NCBI GenBank assembly: GCA_021779855.1
Contig: JAJXZW010000003.1
Location: forward strand, 54,889-118,888
DNA from: Actinomycetes bacterium
GTDB taxonomy: Bacteria > Actinomycetota > Acidimicrobiia > Acidimicrobiales > RAAP-2
Length of the DNA stretch: 64,000 bases
Direction of reading: 5' to 3'
The translations under genes were made by a program, and so were the position numbers. The notes beneath the pieces are model-generated. The model ran no database searches. It saw only the letters and a program-made list of their open reading frames with translations, and was not told the origin of the DNA. Positions 50,906 to 59,417 of this stretch are shown here, piece after piece (positions within the stretch are counted from its first letter, which is position 1; each line of letters opens with the position of its first letter).

Positions 50906-52096
50906 GTGAGCTCGCCGCCCTTCGCGCCCGCGACCTTCTGGTGGGGGACCGCGACCGCCGCGTACCAGATCGAGGGTGGCAACGAGAACACCGACTGGTG
51001 GCGTTTCGAGACGGGGGAGGACTCCTTCTGCGCCGAGCCGTGCGGGCCGGCGTGCGACTCGTGGAACCGCTGGGAGGAGGACCTCGACCTCGTAGCCGGG
51101 ATGGGCCTCGACGCCTACCGCTTCTCGGTCGAGTGGTCCCGTGTCGAGCCCGAGCGCGGGCGCGTCGACCGGTCGGCCCTCGAGCGGTACCGGCGCATGG
51201 TCGAGGGTTGCCGGGACCGGGGGATCGCGCCCGTGGTGACGCTGCACCACTTCACCCTGCCGCTGTGGGTCGCCGACGCCGGGGGCTTCGAGGCGCCGGG
51301 GATCGTCGGGTGGCTGGGGGACTACGCCGCGCTCGTCGCCGACGCGCTCGGCGACGAGCTGGCCATGGCCTGCACTCTCAACGAGCCGAACATCGTGGCG
51401 GCCATGGGGTACCTCGCCGGGCTCTTCCCCCCGGGAGCGAGCGACCAGGCGCGCTTCGTCGCGGTCAACGAGGCGATGCGCCGGTGCCACGAGGTCATGC
51501 GCGACGCGCTGCGCGCGGGGCCCGGCGACTTCCCGGTGGGCCTCACCCTCTCGATGGCCGAGTACGAGGCCGTCGAGGGCGGTGAGGCGACCCTCGAGGC
51601 GTACCGGACCGAGATGGAGGACCGGTACCTCGCCACCCGCGACGGGGACGACTTCCTCGGGGTGCAGTGCTACACCAAGCACCTCGTCGACGCGAACGGC
51701 CTCGTCTGGGGCGGTGAGGGCGAGCTCACGTCGATGGGTTACCCCTTCTGGCCCGAGAGTGTGGGCTACACGCTGCGCCGGGCCGCGCGCGCGGGCGTGC
51801 CCCTCGTGGTGACCGAGAACGGCATCGGCACCGATGACGACGCCCAGCGCGTGCGCTACCTCGAGGGCGCCCTGGCGAGCCTGGGGGCGGCGAGAGCTGA
51901 GGGGCTGGACGTGCGCGGCTACTTCCAGTGGTCCCTGCTCGACAACTTCGAGTGGATCCTCGGCTACGGCCCGCGCTTCGGACTGGTCGAGGTCGACCGA
52001 GTCACCTTCGCGCGCACGCCCAAGCCGTCGGCGGCGTGGTACGCCGAGCGCGCCGCCGCCTGGCCCGAGGGCCCCGGAGCGCGACTCAGCGGCTGA
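50906..52096 (+). CDS. Glycoside hydrolase family 1 beta-glucosidase
   Basis: This TIM-barrel enzyme of 396 residues, shorter than the usual 440-480, hydrolyses beta-linked glucosides or related sugars by retention. FWWGTATAAYQIEGG is the N-terminal signature. The acid/base Glu is in CTLNEPN and the nucleophile Glu in LVVTENGIGTDDD. FQWSLLDNFEWILGYGPRFG is the aglycone region. It is cytosolic. The 3' end overlaps the convergent EF-G-like gene by 11 bases. The missing length lies in loops between conserved blocks, so it looks functional. Confidence 0.92.
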   Translation: MSSPPFAPATFWWGTATAAYQIEGGNENTDWWRFETGEDSFCAEPCGPACDSWNRWEEDLDLVAGMGLDAYRFSVEWSRVEPERGRVDRSALERYRRMVEGCRDRGIAPVVTLHHFTLPLWVADAGGFEAPGIVGWLGDYAALVADALGDELAMACTLNEPNIVAAMGYLAGLFPPGASDQARFVAVNEAMRRCHEVMRDALRAGPGDFPVGLTLSMAEYEAVEGGEATLEAYRTEMEDRYLATRDGDDFLGVQCYTKHLVDANGLVWGGEGELTSMGYPFWPESVGYTLRRAARAGVPLVVTENGIGTDDDAQRVRYLEGALASLGAARAEGLDVRGYFQWSLLDNFEWILGYGPRFGLVEVDRVTFARTPKPSAAWYAERAAAWPEGPGARLSG

Positions 52097-54113
52097 GCAC
52101 GGAGGCCGGCGCGGGGGCGAGGTGGCTCGCCTCGACCCGGGCGCGGCCCCGCCCGCCGCTCAGGGTGCGCAGCTCGAGTCCGTAGCGGGCGAGCTCGCCC
52201 TCGGGCACTTGGGCGCGCACGACGGCGCGCCCCTCGTCGTCCTGGTCGGTACCCACGACGCGGCCCCGGCGACCCGACAGGTCGGTCATCACCTCGCCGA
52301 GCGAGGCGGAGGGAACGGTGACCTCCACGGCCATGATCCGCTCGAGTACCGAGGTGCCTCGCTGGTCGAGGGCGTTGCGCAGCGCTATCGACCCGGCCGT
52401 CTCGAAGGCCTGTTCGGAGGAGTCGACGCTGTGGGCCTTGCCGTCGTAGAGCGTGACGCGCAGCCCCACCACCGGGTAGCCCTTCGGCCCGCCGTGGGCC
52501 ATAGCCTTCTCCACGCCGTGGCGCACGGCGTCGATGTACTGGCGCGGCACCGCGCCGCCCACCACGGCGTCGACGAACTCGAGGGGTGAGGAGGGGTCGA
52601 TGGGCTCCACCCGGACGTTCACCACGGCGAACTGGCCGTGGCCCCCGGTCTGCTTCTTGAGCCGCCCCTCGGCCTCGGCCGAGCCGACGATCGTCTCGAA
52701 GAGCGGGGCCGCGGGCGGCTCGGTGGTGGCGGTGACGTTGAAGCGTCGCGCCAGGCGTTCCAGGGTGACCTGCAGATGCAGTTCGCCGGCGAACTCGGCG
52801 ACCAGGCGCCGCGACAGCGCGTCGGCACGCACGCGGAGCGACGCGTCCTCTTCGGCCAGGCGGTGCAGTCCCGTGGCGACCTTGTCCATGTCGGCCTCGC
52901 TGGCGGTGACCGCGACCGTGAGGGCGGGGGCGAGGTGCGCGCTCGGCCGGGACGCGAGCTCGCGCCCGCGCGAGGCGAGGTAGTCACCGACCTGGACGCT
53001 CGCCAACTTGGCCACCGCGATCACGTCCCCGGTCGGGGCCGACTCCACCGGGACGAGCCTCGCGCCGACCAGGTGGCCCACGCCGTGGAGGCGCTCATCG
53101 GACCGCGTCCGGCAGTTGACGAGGGTCACGTCGCCGCGAAGGGTCCCCGAGACCACCTCGAAGACGACGATGCGCCCGACGTAGGGGTCGACGATGACCT
53201 TGAAGGCGCGCAGCACCAGCTCGCCGGCGGGGTCGCGCGCCAGGGTGACCGGTTCGCCCTTGTCCATGGCCGGGATGGGGCGGCTCTCGGCGATCTCGTC
53301 GAGCAGCGTGAGCAGGCGGTCGACGCCGATCCCCCGGGCCGCCGAGCCGATGATGAGGGGTACGATGCGGCCCTCGCTCATGAGGTGGCCGAGCACGACC
53401 TCGAGCTCGTCCATCGTGGGCTGCTCACCCTCGAGGTAGCGCTCGGTGAGTTGGTCGTCGCCCACGACGATCGCTTCGAGGAGGCTCGCGCGCACCCGCT
53501 GCTCTAGGTCGGCGAGGTCCGCGGGCACCGGCTCGTGGCTCACCCCGTCGTGGGCGTGCACGAGCGCCTCGTCGGCGAGCAGGTCGACCACGCCGGAGAA
53601 GCCGGGTCCCGCGCCGATGGGCATCTCGAGGGGGGCGAGGCTGGGACCCACGAGGGCCTCAAGGGCCGTGAGCGTCGTCTCGAAGTCAGCGCGCTCGGCG
53701 TCCATCGCGTTCACGAAGACCACGACGGGCACCCCCGCGGCGCGCGCGAGCTCCCAGGTCACGACGGTGTCGGAGGTCACCCCGTCGGCCGCGGCGACCA
53801 CGAGCAAGGCGACGTCGGCGACGTCGAGGGCGCGCTCGGCCTCGCCGTGGAAGTCCACGAGGCCGGGCGTGTCGAGGAGCGTCAGCTCGTCCTCGCCCAC
53901 CCAGACCGGGGCCAGGGCGATCTTGAGCGAGGCGACGTGCTTGCGCTCCTCGGGATCGTTGCCGCCGAGGGTCGTCCCCTCCTCGACGCGCCCGGGGCGT
54001 TCGAGGGTGCCGCCGGCGGCGCAGAGCGCGTCGAGCAGGGTGGTCTTGCCGCTCCCGGTGCGCCCGATGAGGGCGACCGTGCGGGCCTTCGGGTGACGGG
54101 ACGTCGCATCCAT
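52086..54113 (-). CDS. Elongation factor G-like GTPase (FusA2-type)
   Basis: This protein of 675 residues has GTPase motifs IGRTGSGKTTLLDAL (P-loop), DTPGLVDFHGEAERAL (G3) and VVFVNAMDAERAD, where the usual NKMD is NAMD. Domains II-V follow, ending with LSGRRGRVVGTDQDDEGRAV. The altered G1 and G4 and the lack of classical switch residues mark the EF-G-like paralogs of actinomycetes, whose role in translation or ribosome handling is uncertain. ATG 54113 with CGAGG five bases upstream is preferred. A GTG at 54140 is in frame but falls within a TACCGT box. Confidence 0.88.
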   Translation of the reverse strand: MDATSRHPKARTVALIGRTGSGKTTLLDALCAAGGTLERPGRVEEGTTLGGNDPEERKHVASLKIALAPVWVGEDELTLLDTPGLVDFHGEAERALDVADVALLVVAAADGVTSDTVVTWELARAAGVPVVVFVNAMDAERADFETTLTALEALVGPSLAPLEMPIGAGPGFSGVVDLLADEALVHAHDGVSHEPVPADLADLEQRVRASLLEAIVVGDDQLTERYLEGEQPTMDELEVVLGHLMSEGRIVPLIIGSAARGIGVDRLLTLLDEIAESRPIPAMDKGEPVTLARDPAGELVLRAFKVIVDPYVGRIVVFEVVSGTLRGDVTLVNCRTRSDERLHGVGHLVGARLVPVESAPTGDVIAVAKLASVQVGDYLASRGRELASRPSAHLAPALTVAVTASEADMDKVATGLHRLAEEDASLRVRADALSRRLVAEFAGELHLQVTLERLARRFNVTATTEPPAAPLFETIVGSAEAEGRLKKQTGGHGQFAVVNVRVEPIDPSSPLEFVDAVVGGAVPRQYIDAVRHGVEKAMAHGGPKGYPVVGLRVTLYDGKAHSVDSSEQAFETAGSIALRNALDQRGTSVLERIMAVEVTVPSASLGEVMTDLSGRRGRVVGTDQDDEGRAVVRAQVPEGELARYGLELRTLSGGRGRARVEASHLAPAPASVLSR

Positions 54114-54199
54114 GGGCACCTCGATTCGCTCGAACCTCACGGTACTCCCGCGCCTCGTGGGGGCGCTAGGGGCGGTGTGAGCGGCCTTCCCGGTGGACC

Positions 54200-54670
54200 T
54201 AGAGGGTCAGCCTCGATCACCGCCCCGGACCCGACGCCCACCTCGAGGGCCCCGAGGCGCCCCAGCCCGACCGGGACTTCGACGACCTCAAGACCGCGTG
54301 ATCGCGCGCTCGCCGAGGTCGCACATCTCCAGCGACCGCGCCAGGACGAGGCTGGGGCCGTCGCCGGGAGTGATGAAGAGCGCGTAGAAGCCCAGCGCCG
54401 AGAAGGGTCGCCGTCCCGACCAAGAGCAAGAGCAGGTCGATGACAACGAGGAAGTTCGGGGACGCTAGAGGCTGCCGGCGGCGGGTCGGTCGCGACGTCG
54501 TGGGCCGTGCGCGTCGCCACGTAGGCGACGTCGACGAGGGCCGTGGCCGTCGAGCCGAGCAGGACGACGACCGGCGCGACGGCGACCCGGCCAGCCGGCC
54601 AGACGATCGCCCTTGCGATGGCGACCAGAACGAGCCAGAAGGTCCCCGAGTGCGTGTCCGGGCAGTGCAC
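54200..54670 (-). pseudogene. Decayed membrane protein gene
   Basis: In the 54141-54814 gap three minus frames give successive, protein-like segments. From 54670, HSGTFWLVLVAIARAIVWP and VVVLLGSTATALVDVAYVAT lead up to about 54480. A second frame continues with FLVVIDLLLLLVGTATLLGA, and a third with LGFYALFITPGDGPSLVLAR and SLEMCDLGERAITR. The first frame then resumes with GLEVVEVPVGLGRLGALEV. At least three indels are needed to join them. This looks like a small polytopic membrane protein that has been inactivated. I do not know the family. Confidence 0.55.
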
Positions 54671-54814
54671 GAGGGCCCACGAAGCCGAGGAGCCGTCTCC
54701 CGCGCCTCAGGGGCCGCGACCGTGGCTCTGCGCGCACCGGCCGACGTCCTCGTCCGACTTAGGTTTAGGTGTCGGTGGCGCGTCCGCGAGCCCGTCGGGG
54801 CGGAAGTCCTGACT

Positions 54815-55951
54815 TTAGTGGGTGCCCGCGGGCTCGCGGAGCAGGCGCAACTGGACGAAGTGGGCCACGTCGCTCGGCGAGACGATTCCCACGAGGCGCC
54901 CATCGGAGAGGACGAGGCCCCGGCCGTCCGGCGAGGCTCCCATGCGCGCGAGCAGGTCCGCGACCGGGTCGTCCGGCGCCGCGACGGGGACGGCGTCCAT
55001 CGGGCAGGCGACGTCGATCAGCCGCGTGCGGGCCCGCTCGCTCGGGGCGACCCGGGCGACCCGCCTCATCGTCGCGAGCCCTCGCAGCTCGCCGTCGAGG
55101 GTCGTGAGAGGGAAGGTGCTGAAGTGGTAGCGGTGGAGCTGGGTCTCGAGCAGGTCGGCCACGCTCAGCGTGGGTGCGAAGGTCACCGGGTCGGGGGTCA
55201 TCACCTCGCGCACCGTGACCGAGGTGACGGCGGCCCGCAGCGCCTCCTGGCCCCCCTCGGCGCGCGCGGCCTGAAGGAGGAACAGGCCCAAGAAGACGAA
55301 CCACAGGCCGGCGAGGGAGCCGGCGATGAACTCGAGCACGCCGAGGACGATGAGCCCGTAGCCAAGGGCCACCCCGCCGCGCGCCGCGCTCGCGGCCGCC
55401 GACGCTCGGTCGCCCCGGCGGTGCCAGAGGGCGGCGCGCAGTACGCGACCGCCGTCGAGCGGTGCTCCGGGCAGCATGTTGAAGGCGCCGAGCAGGAGAT
55501 TGGTCCACCCCAGCCACCCGGCCGCGGCCGCGGCCACTGTCGTGCCGGTCCTCGGCTGGAGAGCGACGGCGACGAGCCAGAAGGCTCCGGCTAGGACGAG
55601 AGAAGTGAGTGGGCCCACCACCGCGATCAGGAAGTCGGCGCCGGGGCTCAAGGCCTCGCCCTCGAGCTCCGAGACCCCGCCGAAGAGCCACAGCGTGATG
55701 CGCCGCACGCCGACGCCCTCTCGCTTGGCGACCACGGCGTGCGAGGCCTCGTGCGCGAGCAGGCTCACGAAGAACAGGACCGTCGCAACCGAACCCACTA
55801 CCCAGTACTCGGCCGTCGAGCGGTGGGCGACGTAGGAGGGCAGGATGAGGTCCGAGAGCTCCCACGCCACGAGCGCGATGATGAACAGGACGCTCCAGTT
55901 CACCCCGACCGGTATTCCCGCAATGCGCCCGAGCCGGATGTCTTGTTCCAT
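54815..55951 (-). CDS. Site-2 protease family (M50) metalloprotease with CBS domains
   Basis: This intramembrane protease of 378 residues has zinc motif HEASHAV near residue 67 and the second ligand region NMLPGAPLDGGRVLR near 160. It begins with IPVGVNWSVLFIIALVAWEL and has about six helices. Two CBS domains fill the last 130 residues (VREVMTPDPVTFAP, VSPSDVAHFVQLRL) and may sense nucleotides. It resembles the Rip3-like group of actinomycetes, which cleave regulators or anti-sigma factors within the membrane. Starts with ATG at 55951. Confidence 0.92.
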   Translation of the reverse strand: MEQDIRLGRIAGIPVGVNWSVLFIIALVAWELSDLILPSYVAHRSTAEYWVVGSVATVLFFVSLLAHEASHAVVAKREGVGVRRITLWLFGGVSELEGEALSPGADFLIAVVGPLTSLVLAGAFWLVAVALQPRTGTTVAAAAAGWLGWTNLLLGAFNMLPGAPLDGGRVLRAALWHRRGDRASAAASAARGGVALGYGLIVLGVLEFIAGSLAGLWFVFLGLFLLQAARAEGGQEALRAAVTSVTVREVMTPDPVTFAPTLSVADLLETQLHRYHFSTFPLTTLDGELRGLATMRRVARVAPSERARTRLIDVACPMDAVPVAAPDDPVADLLARMGASPDGRGLVLSDGRLVGIVSPSDVAHFVQLRLLREPAGTH

Positions 55952-56043
55952 GGCGCACCTCTAATCGTGCCCCGGGCCAGTCTCGTGACCCTCGTGCGGA
56001 CCGACCAGGGACGAAAGCCACGACCGCGTCACGGGCCCTGGCC

Positions 56044-56049
56044 TACCAT
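56044..56049 (+). promoter_or_regulatory. -10-like box (TACCAT) of the hotdog thioesterase
   Basis: TACCAT ends six bases before the GTG at 56056, with no ribosome site. Confidence 0.4.
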
Positions 56050-56055
56050 CGGGCG

Positions 56056-56535
56056 GTGGCGAGCGACACGACTCCCGCGATCCAGGACTTCTACCCCGAG
56101 CACCTCGCCCACTGCTACGGCTGCGGGCGCCTGAACGAACACGGCTACCGCCTCCGCACGCGCTGGGAGGGTGACGTGGCGGTGACTCGCTTCACCCCGG
56201 ACCCCTACGCGACCAGCTTCCCGGGCTTCGTCTACGGCGGACTACTGGCCTCGATCCTCGACTGCCACTCCATGGCCGTCGCGGCCTCGGGGCTCTACCG
56301 GGCCGAGGGGCGCGAGATGGAGCTCGATACCCCGCCGTTCCACCGGTGCGTCACGGGCACCCTCACCGTCCGCTACGAACGGCCCACACCGCTCGGTCCC
56401 GAGCTCGAGGTGCGCGGAGTGGTGGACTCGATCGCCGGGCGCAAGGTGCGGGTGCGCGCGTGGGTGGAGGTTGGCGGGGTCGTGACGGTGCGCGCCGAGG
56501 TGGTCGCGCTCGACATGCCCGAGGGCCTCGCCTGA
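56056..56535 (+). CDS. Hotdog-fold thioesterase (PaaI-like)
   Basis: This protein of 159 residues has LAHCYGCGRLNEHGYRLRT near the start and YGGLLASILDCHSMAVA, the catalytic-helix region. TLTVRYERPTPLGPELEVRG and VRAEVVALDMP form the sheet. It probably hydrolyses an acyl-CoA thioester, with the substrate unknown. The Cys-x-Gly-Cys motif near residue 20 is shared by many actinobacterial members. The 3' end converges on the YHS permease gene with 23 bases between. Confidence 0.82.
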   Translation: MASDTTPAIQDFYPEHLAHCYGCGRLNEHGYRLRTRWEGDVAVTRFTPDPYATSFPGFVYGGLLASILDCHSMAVAASGLYRAEGREMELDTPPFHRCVTGTLTVRYERPTPLGPELEVRGVVDSIAGRKVRVRAWVEVGGVVTVRAEVVALDMPEGLA

Positions 56536-56558
56536 GAGGGTGGGGCCGACGCCGGGGG

Positions 56559-58280
56559 TCAGCCCCCCGGCGGGTGTTCGCCGTCGAAGCGCTCGGCGCA
56601 CCCCGGGGCGCAGAACCAGTAGTCGGTGCCCTGGTAGGTGCGATGGGCCGCGGCGCTCGCCGGGTCGACGCTCATCCCGCAGACCGGGTCGATCGCCGTA
56701 CGCCGCGTCGGAGGCGCGAGGGTGAGCGTCGCCGGCTGGGGCGCCATGGGCTCGAAACGCGCGCCGGGCATGACGAAGCGCTCGGGGTCGCCGTCGAAGC
56801 GCTCGGCGCACCCCGGGGCGCAGAACCAGTAGTCGGTGCCCTGGTAGGTGCGATGGGCCGCGGCGCTCGCCGGGTCGACGCTCATCCCGCAGACCGGGTC
56901 GACGACTCCCTCGGCGGGGGAGTCGGGACGTGCTCCCTTGGCGACGAAGCGCTCGGGGTCGCCGTCGAAGCGCTCTCGGCACCGGTCCGAGCAGAAGTAG
57001 TAGGCCGTGCCGCCGTAGTGGGAGGTCGCGGGGGCGTCGGCCGTGCGCACCTGCATGGAGCAGACGGGGTCGATGGCGTAGCCCACCCCGCCGCCCAGGC
57101 GGGCGCGACTGCGTGCGAGCCGCCACGCGCAGAGCGCGACGATGAGGAACGCGAGGTCGAGGAACGTCGTGTAGTCCCACGAGAAGTGGGCAGTCCTCAC
57201 GGCGAATACGGTGCGTGCCGGGGTGAGGTGCAGGACGGTGAAGACCCCCTCGGTGAGGAGTCCCGCCACGGCCATGACGGCGTAAAACACGAGGAGCATC
57301 CTCACCATGACCCGCGTGCCGTAGAACTTGCGGTAGATGATGAGCAGCGGCATCGAGATCAGGTCGGCGAAGATGAAGGCGATCACTCCCCCGAAGGAGA
57401 TCCCGCCGGACCACAGCGCCGCCGCCAGGGGGACGTTGCCGATCGAGCACACCCAGCTGATGGACGCGATGAGCGGGCCGACGAAGGCGTTCTCGAGCGA
57501 CGACCAGAAGCCGTGGCCGCTGACGAACAGGGCGCTCCAGAATCCGTGGGGCACGAGCACGGCCAGCAGTCCCGCCACCACGTAGCCGATGGCGAGTTCC
57601 TTGCGCAGCATGGTCGCGTCGGCGAGGGCGTAGCCCGCCGCGTCCGACCAGCCGGCGAGGGTGCGCGGGCTCGAGACGGGCACGGAGGTGTCCAGGCTGC
57701 TCTCGTCTTGAGCGTGCTCGGCGCACGTCGGCGCGTGGCCGCGCGCGTCGTGGTCGTGCACCGCGTCGTCGTGGGTTACCTGCTCGTGGGCCGCGCCGCT
57801 CTGGGACTGCGCTCGCCGGCGGGCGGTGGCGACCAGCCCCGCGGAGAAGACGGTGCCGCCCACCAGTGCGAGTAGGGCGATCATGATGGGCCCGCCGATG
57901 AACTCGGCGGCCATGAACTGCCACCCCATCAGGACGACCATCACCACGCCGAGTTCCACGACCAGGTTGGTCGAGGCAAACATGAAGACCATCGCGCTGG
58001 TGAAGTCGGCCCCCTTGGTGATGAGCGACTTCGTCATCGCCGAGGCCGCGTACGAGCAACTCGACGAGACCATCCCGTAGCCCGAGGCGCGCGCGACGCT
58101 CGCGGGCCCGTGGCCGCCCAGCCGCCGACGCATCTGGTCCTTCGAGACGAAGGCCTGCACGGCGCCCGAGAGCATGAAGCCGAGCACGAGGGCCCAGAGG
58201 GTCTCCCAGAACATGAAGAGGCCCTCGCGCAGCCCCCGACCGAGGTCGACCAGGACGGTCGCGAGGGTGACGGCGATCAC
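56559..58280 (-). CDS. Metal-related permease with three C-terminal YHS domains
   Basis: This membrane protein of 573 residues belongs to the COG0701/UPF0718-like permeases. MVSSSCSYAASAMTKSLITKG and ISWVCSIGNVPLAAALWSGG are the two inner repeats with intramembrane Cys. A His-rich linker (HEQVTHDDAVHDHDARGHAP) divides the halves. About eight helices fill residues 1-395. Three YHS domains follow, each with DPVC-type start and a C-x3-C pair (FCSDRCRERFDGDPERF; FCAPGCAERFDG twice). YHS domains bind metals or deliver substrate to copper/silver and arsenic exporters. The gene is translationally coupled to csoR by GTGA, so copper or a thiophilic metal is the likely substrate. Confidence 0.85.
   Translation of the reverse strand: MIAVTLATVLVDLGRGLREGLFMFWETLWALVLGFMLSGAVQAFVSKDQMRRRLGGHGPASVARASGYGMVSSSCSYAASAMTKSLITKGADFTSAMVFMFASTNLVVELGVVMVVLMGWQFMAAEFIGGPIMIALLALVGGTVFSAGLVATARRRAQSQSGAAHEQVTHDDAVHDHDARGHAPTCAEHAQDESSLDTSVPVSSPRTLAGWSDAAGYALADATMLRKELAIGYVVAGLLAVLVPHGFWSALFVSGHGFWSSLENAFVGPLIASISWVCSIGNVPLAAALWSGGISFGGVIAFIFADLISMPLLIIYRKFYGTRVMVRMLLVFYAVMAVAGLLTEGVFTVLHLTPARTVFAVRTAHFSWDYTTFLDLAFLIVALCAWRLARSRARLGGGVGYAIDPVCSMQVRTADAPATSHYGGTAYYFCSDRCRERFDGDPERFVAKGARPDSPAEGVVDPVCGMSVDPASAAAHRTYQGTDYWFCAPGCAERFDGDPERFVMPGARFEPMAPQPATLTLAPPTRRTAIDPVCGMSVDPASAAAHRTYQGTDYWFCAPGCAERFDGEHPPGG
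56578..56692. repeat. 115-bp direct repeat, copy 1 (YHS domain 3)
   Basis: This stretch is identical to 56788-56902 over 115 bases, 210 bases apart. Both encode the same YHS domain, so synonymous sites have not diverged. It indicates a recent duplication or ongoing gene conversion. Confidence 0.95.
56788..56902. repeat. 115-bp direct repeat, copy 2 (YHS domain 2)
   Basis: Second copy of the identical YHS-coding repeat. A related 33-base segment (gacgaagcgctcggggtcgc... at about 56772) recurs at 56941, joining YHS domains 1 and 2 as well, so the unit has spread stepwise. Confidence 0.95.
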
Positions 58281-58564
58281 GAGCGCACCAGCCGGGCGAT
58301 GGCCTCGCTCGCCTCGCGGAGCTTCTCGGTCTGCTCGTCGCCGCCCTCGCGCACCGCGTTCACCACGCAGTGGGCGAGGTGCTCGTCGAGCAACTCGAGC
58401 GCGACGGCCTGGAGGGCTCGGGTGGCGGCCGATATCTGGGCGAGGACGTCGATGCAGTAGCGGTCCTCTTCGACCATCCGGCTGATCCCGCGGACCTGGC
58501 CCTCGATCCGGCCGAGCCGCCTCAGCACCGCGCCCTTCTCCTCCACGTACCCGGGCGTCGCCAC
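58277..58564 (-). CDS. csoR: CsoR-family copper-responsive repressor
   Basis: This all-helical DNA-binding protein has 95 residues. The Cu(I) ligands are Cys in RYCIDVLAQ, and His and Cys in DEHLAHCVVNA, the CsoR pattern. LRRLGRIEGQVRGISRMVEED is the family N-terminus. The GTG at 58564 is chosen because AAGGAGG lies six bases upstream; the ATG at 58591 lies inside the operator. It overlaps the permease gene. Copper binding should release it from the operator and induce both genes. Confidence 0.92.
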   Translation of the reverse strand: MATPGYVEEKGAVLRRLGRIEGQVRGISRMVEEDRYCIDVLAQISAATRALQAVALELLDEHLAHCVVNAVREGGDEQTEKLREASEAIARLVRS

Positions 58565-58580
58565 GACCGGCCTCCTTTGT

Positions 58581-59000
58581 CTATACCCCATGGGGGTATT
58601 CTATCCCACGGGGCGCGACGGTGAGCGTCGTGGACGTCCCCGACGCGTAGTACCACGGCACTTCACAGGCGAGCTCGTAGCGTCCCGGACCGAGCTCCGG
58701 AGGCTTACCCAGCCCCGCCTGCCCCGGGGCGAGGCCCGCCTCTGCTCCGGTGTGGCAGGACCTCGAGCCCCCGCCGAGACTCGACGACTCCTCGACGGTC
58801 CCGGTCACTCCGACGGTCCGTCGTCCCGCGCCCCCGGTGGCGAGGGGCGGTACGACGAGCTCGTGGGTGAGGGCGCCGACGTTCGTCGCGACGAAGGTGA
58901 TCCAGCCCGCGCGCACGCGTCGCGAGCGCTCGACGAGCGACGCGCCGTTGAGCCACCGGCCCATCGTCATCGGGCCGTTGCTCGGCTCACCGCTCGTCCC
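58581..59000 (-). pseudogene. Decayed cupredoxin (plastocyanin/sulfocyanin-like) domain
   Basis: An open minus frame ends in a cupredoxin-like domain. WITFVATNVGALTHELVV contains the first His ligand region, and GPGRYELACEVPWYYASGTS is the C-terminal ligand loop. The usual Cys-x-x-x-Gly-His-Tyr...Met is C-x-x-x-W-Y-Y...T, so the His and Met ligands are gone while Cys remains. There is no signal peptide or plausible start in frame upstream, and the reading frame upstream of about 59000 lacks protein character. It therefore looks like a relic of a secreted copper protein beside csoR. A complete gene with an unusual site cannot be excluded. Confidence 0.5.
58583..58599. promoter_or_regulatory. 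CsoR operator
   Basis: ATACCCCATGGGGGTAT has perfect six-base arms (ATACCC/GGGTAT), matching the TACCC...GGGTA site known for CsoR. It lies 19 bases upstream of the csoR start and within a possible promoter. A TATACCCC-type site on the edge of the decayed cupredoxin gene suggests that gene was once under the same control. Confidence 0.82.
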
Positions 59001-59417
59001 GCGCGAGAGGCAGCGAACCCGCCCGGGGTCAACCACCCTCCGGGGCCCCACGACATCACGTTCCACCCGTACGTTCCGGCCTCCTCGACGACCGCACCAT
59101 GGTTGCGGTTCCATACCCCCCATGGGTAGGGACCGAGGTCCCGTCGACAGCGCCCGACCTGACGGATTGCGCCACGCCGGGCACGGTGCCGGCAATGGCG
59201 TTCGCACGCCCTAGCGCCGGCGGCGCGCTCGAGCGCCCGATGTCGGTGGAGGCGAGCGAGTACAAGCCCAGCCCGTCCGCGAGGACGTCACGGCGCCCGG
59301 TGGCCTCGCCCTCGCTCGAGCCCGCCGTGTGCCCCCCGCCGCCCTCGGGGTGGGAGGCGCAGGTCAGAGGAGCTGACCCCGGCCCCTCGACCGCCGCCCA
59401 CCGAATTGGTCGGGGCG
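59001..59417 (-). other. Non-coding stretch with a faint secreted-lipoprotein relic
   Basis: No intact gene is visible. Around 59235-59310 the minus strand reads DVLADGLGLYSLAST, reminiscent of the PF03640 secreted repeat (VLVDxxGxxLY), often found next to cupredoxins. The match is short. The rest shows nothing I recognise. Confidence 0.25.
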
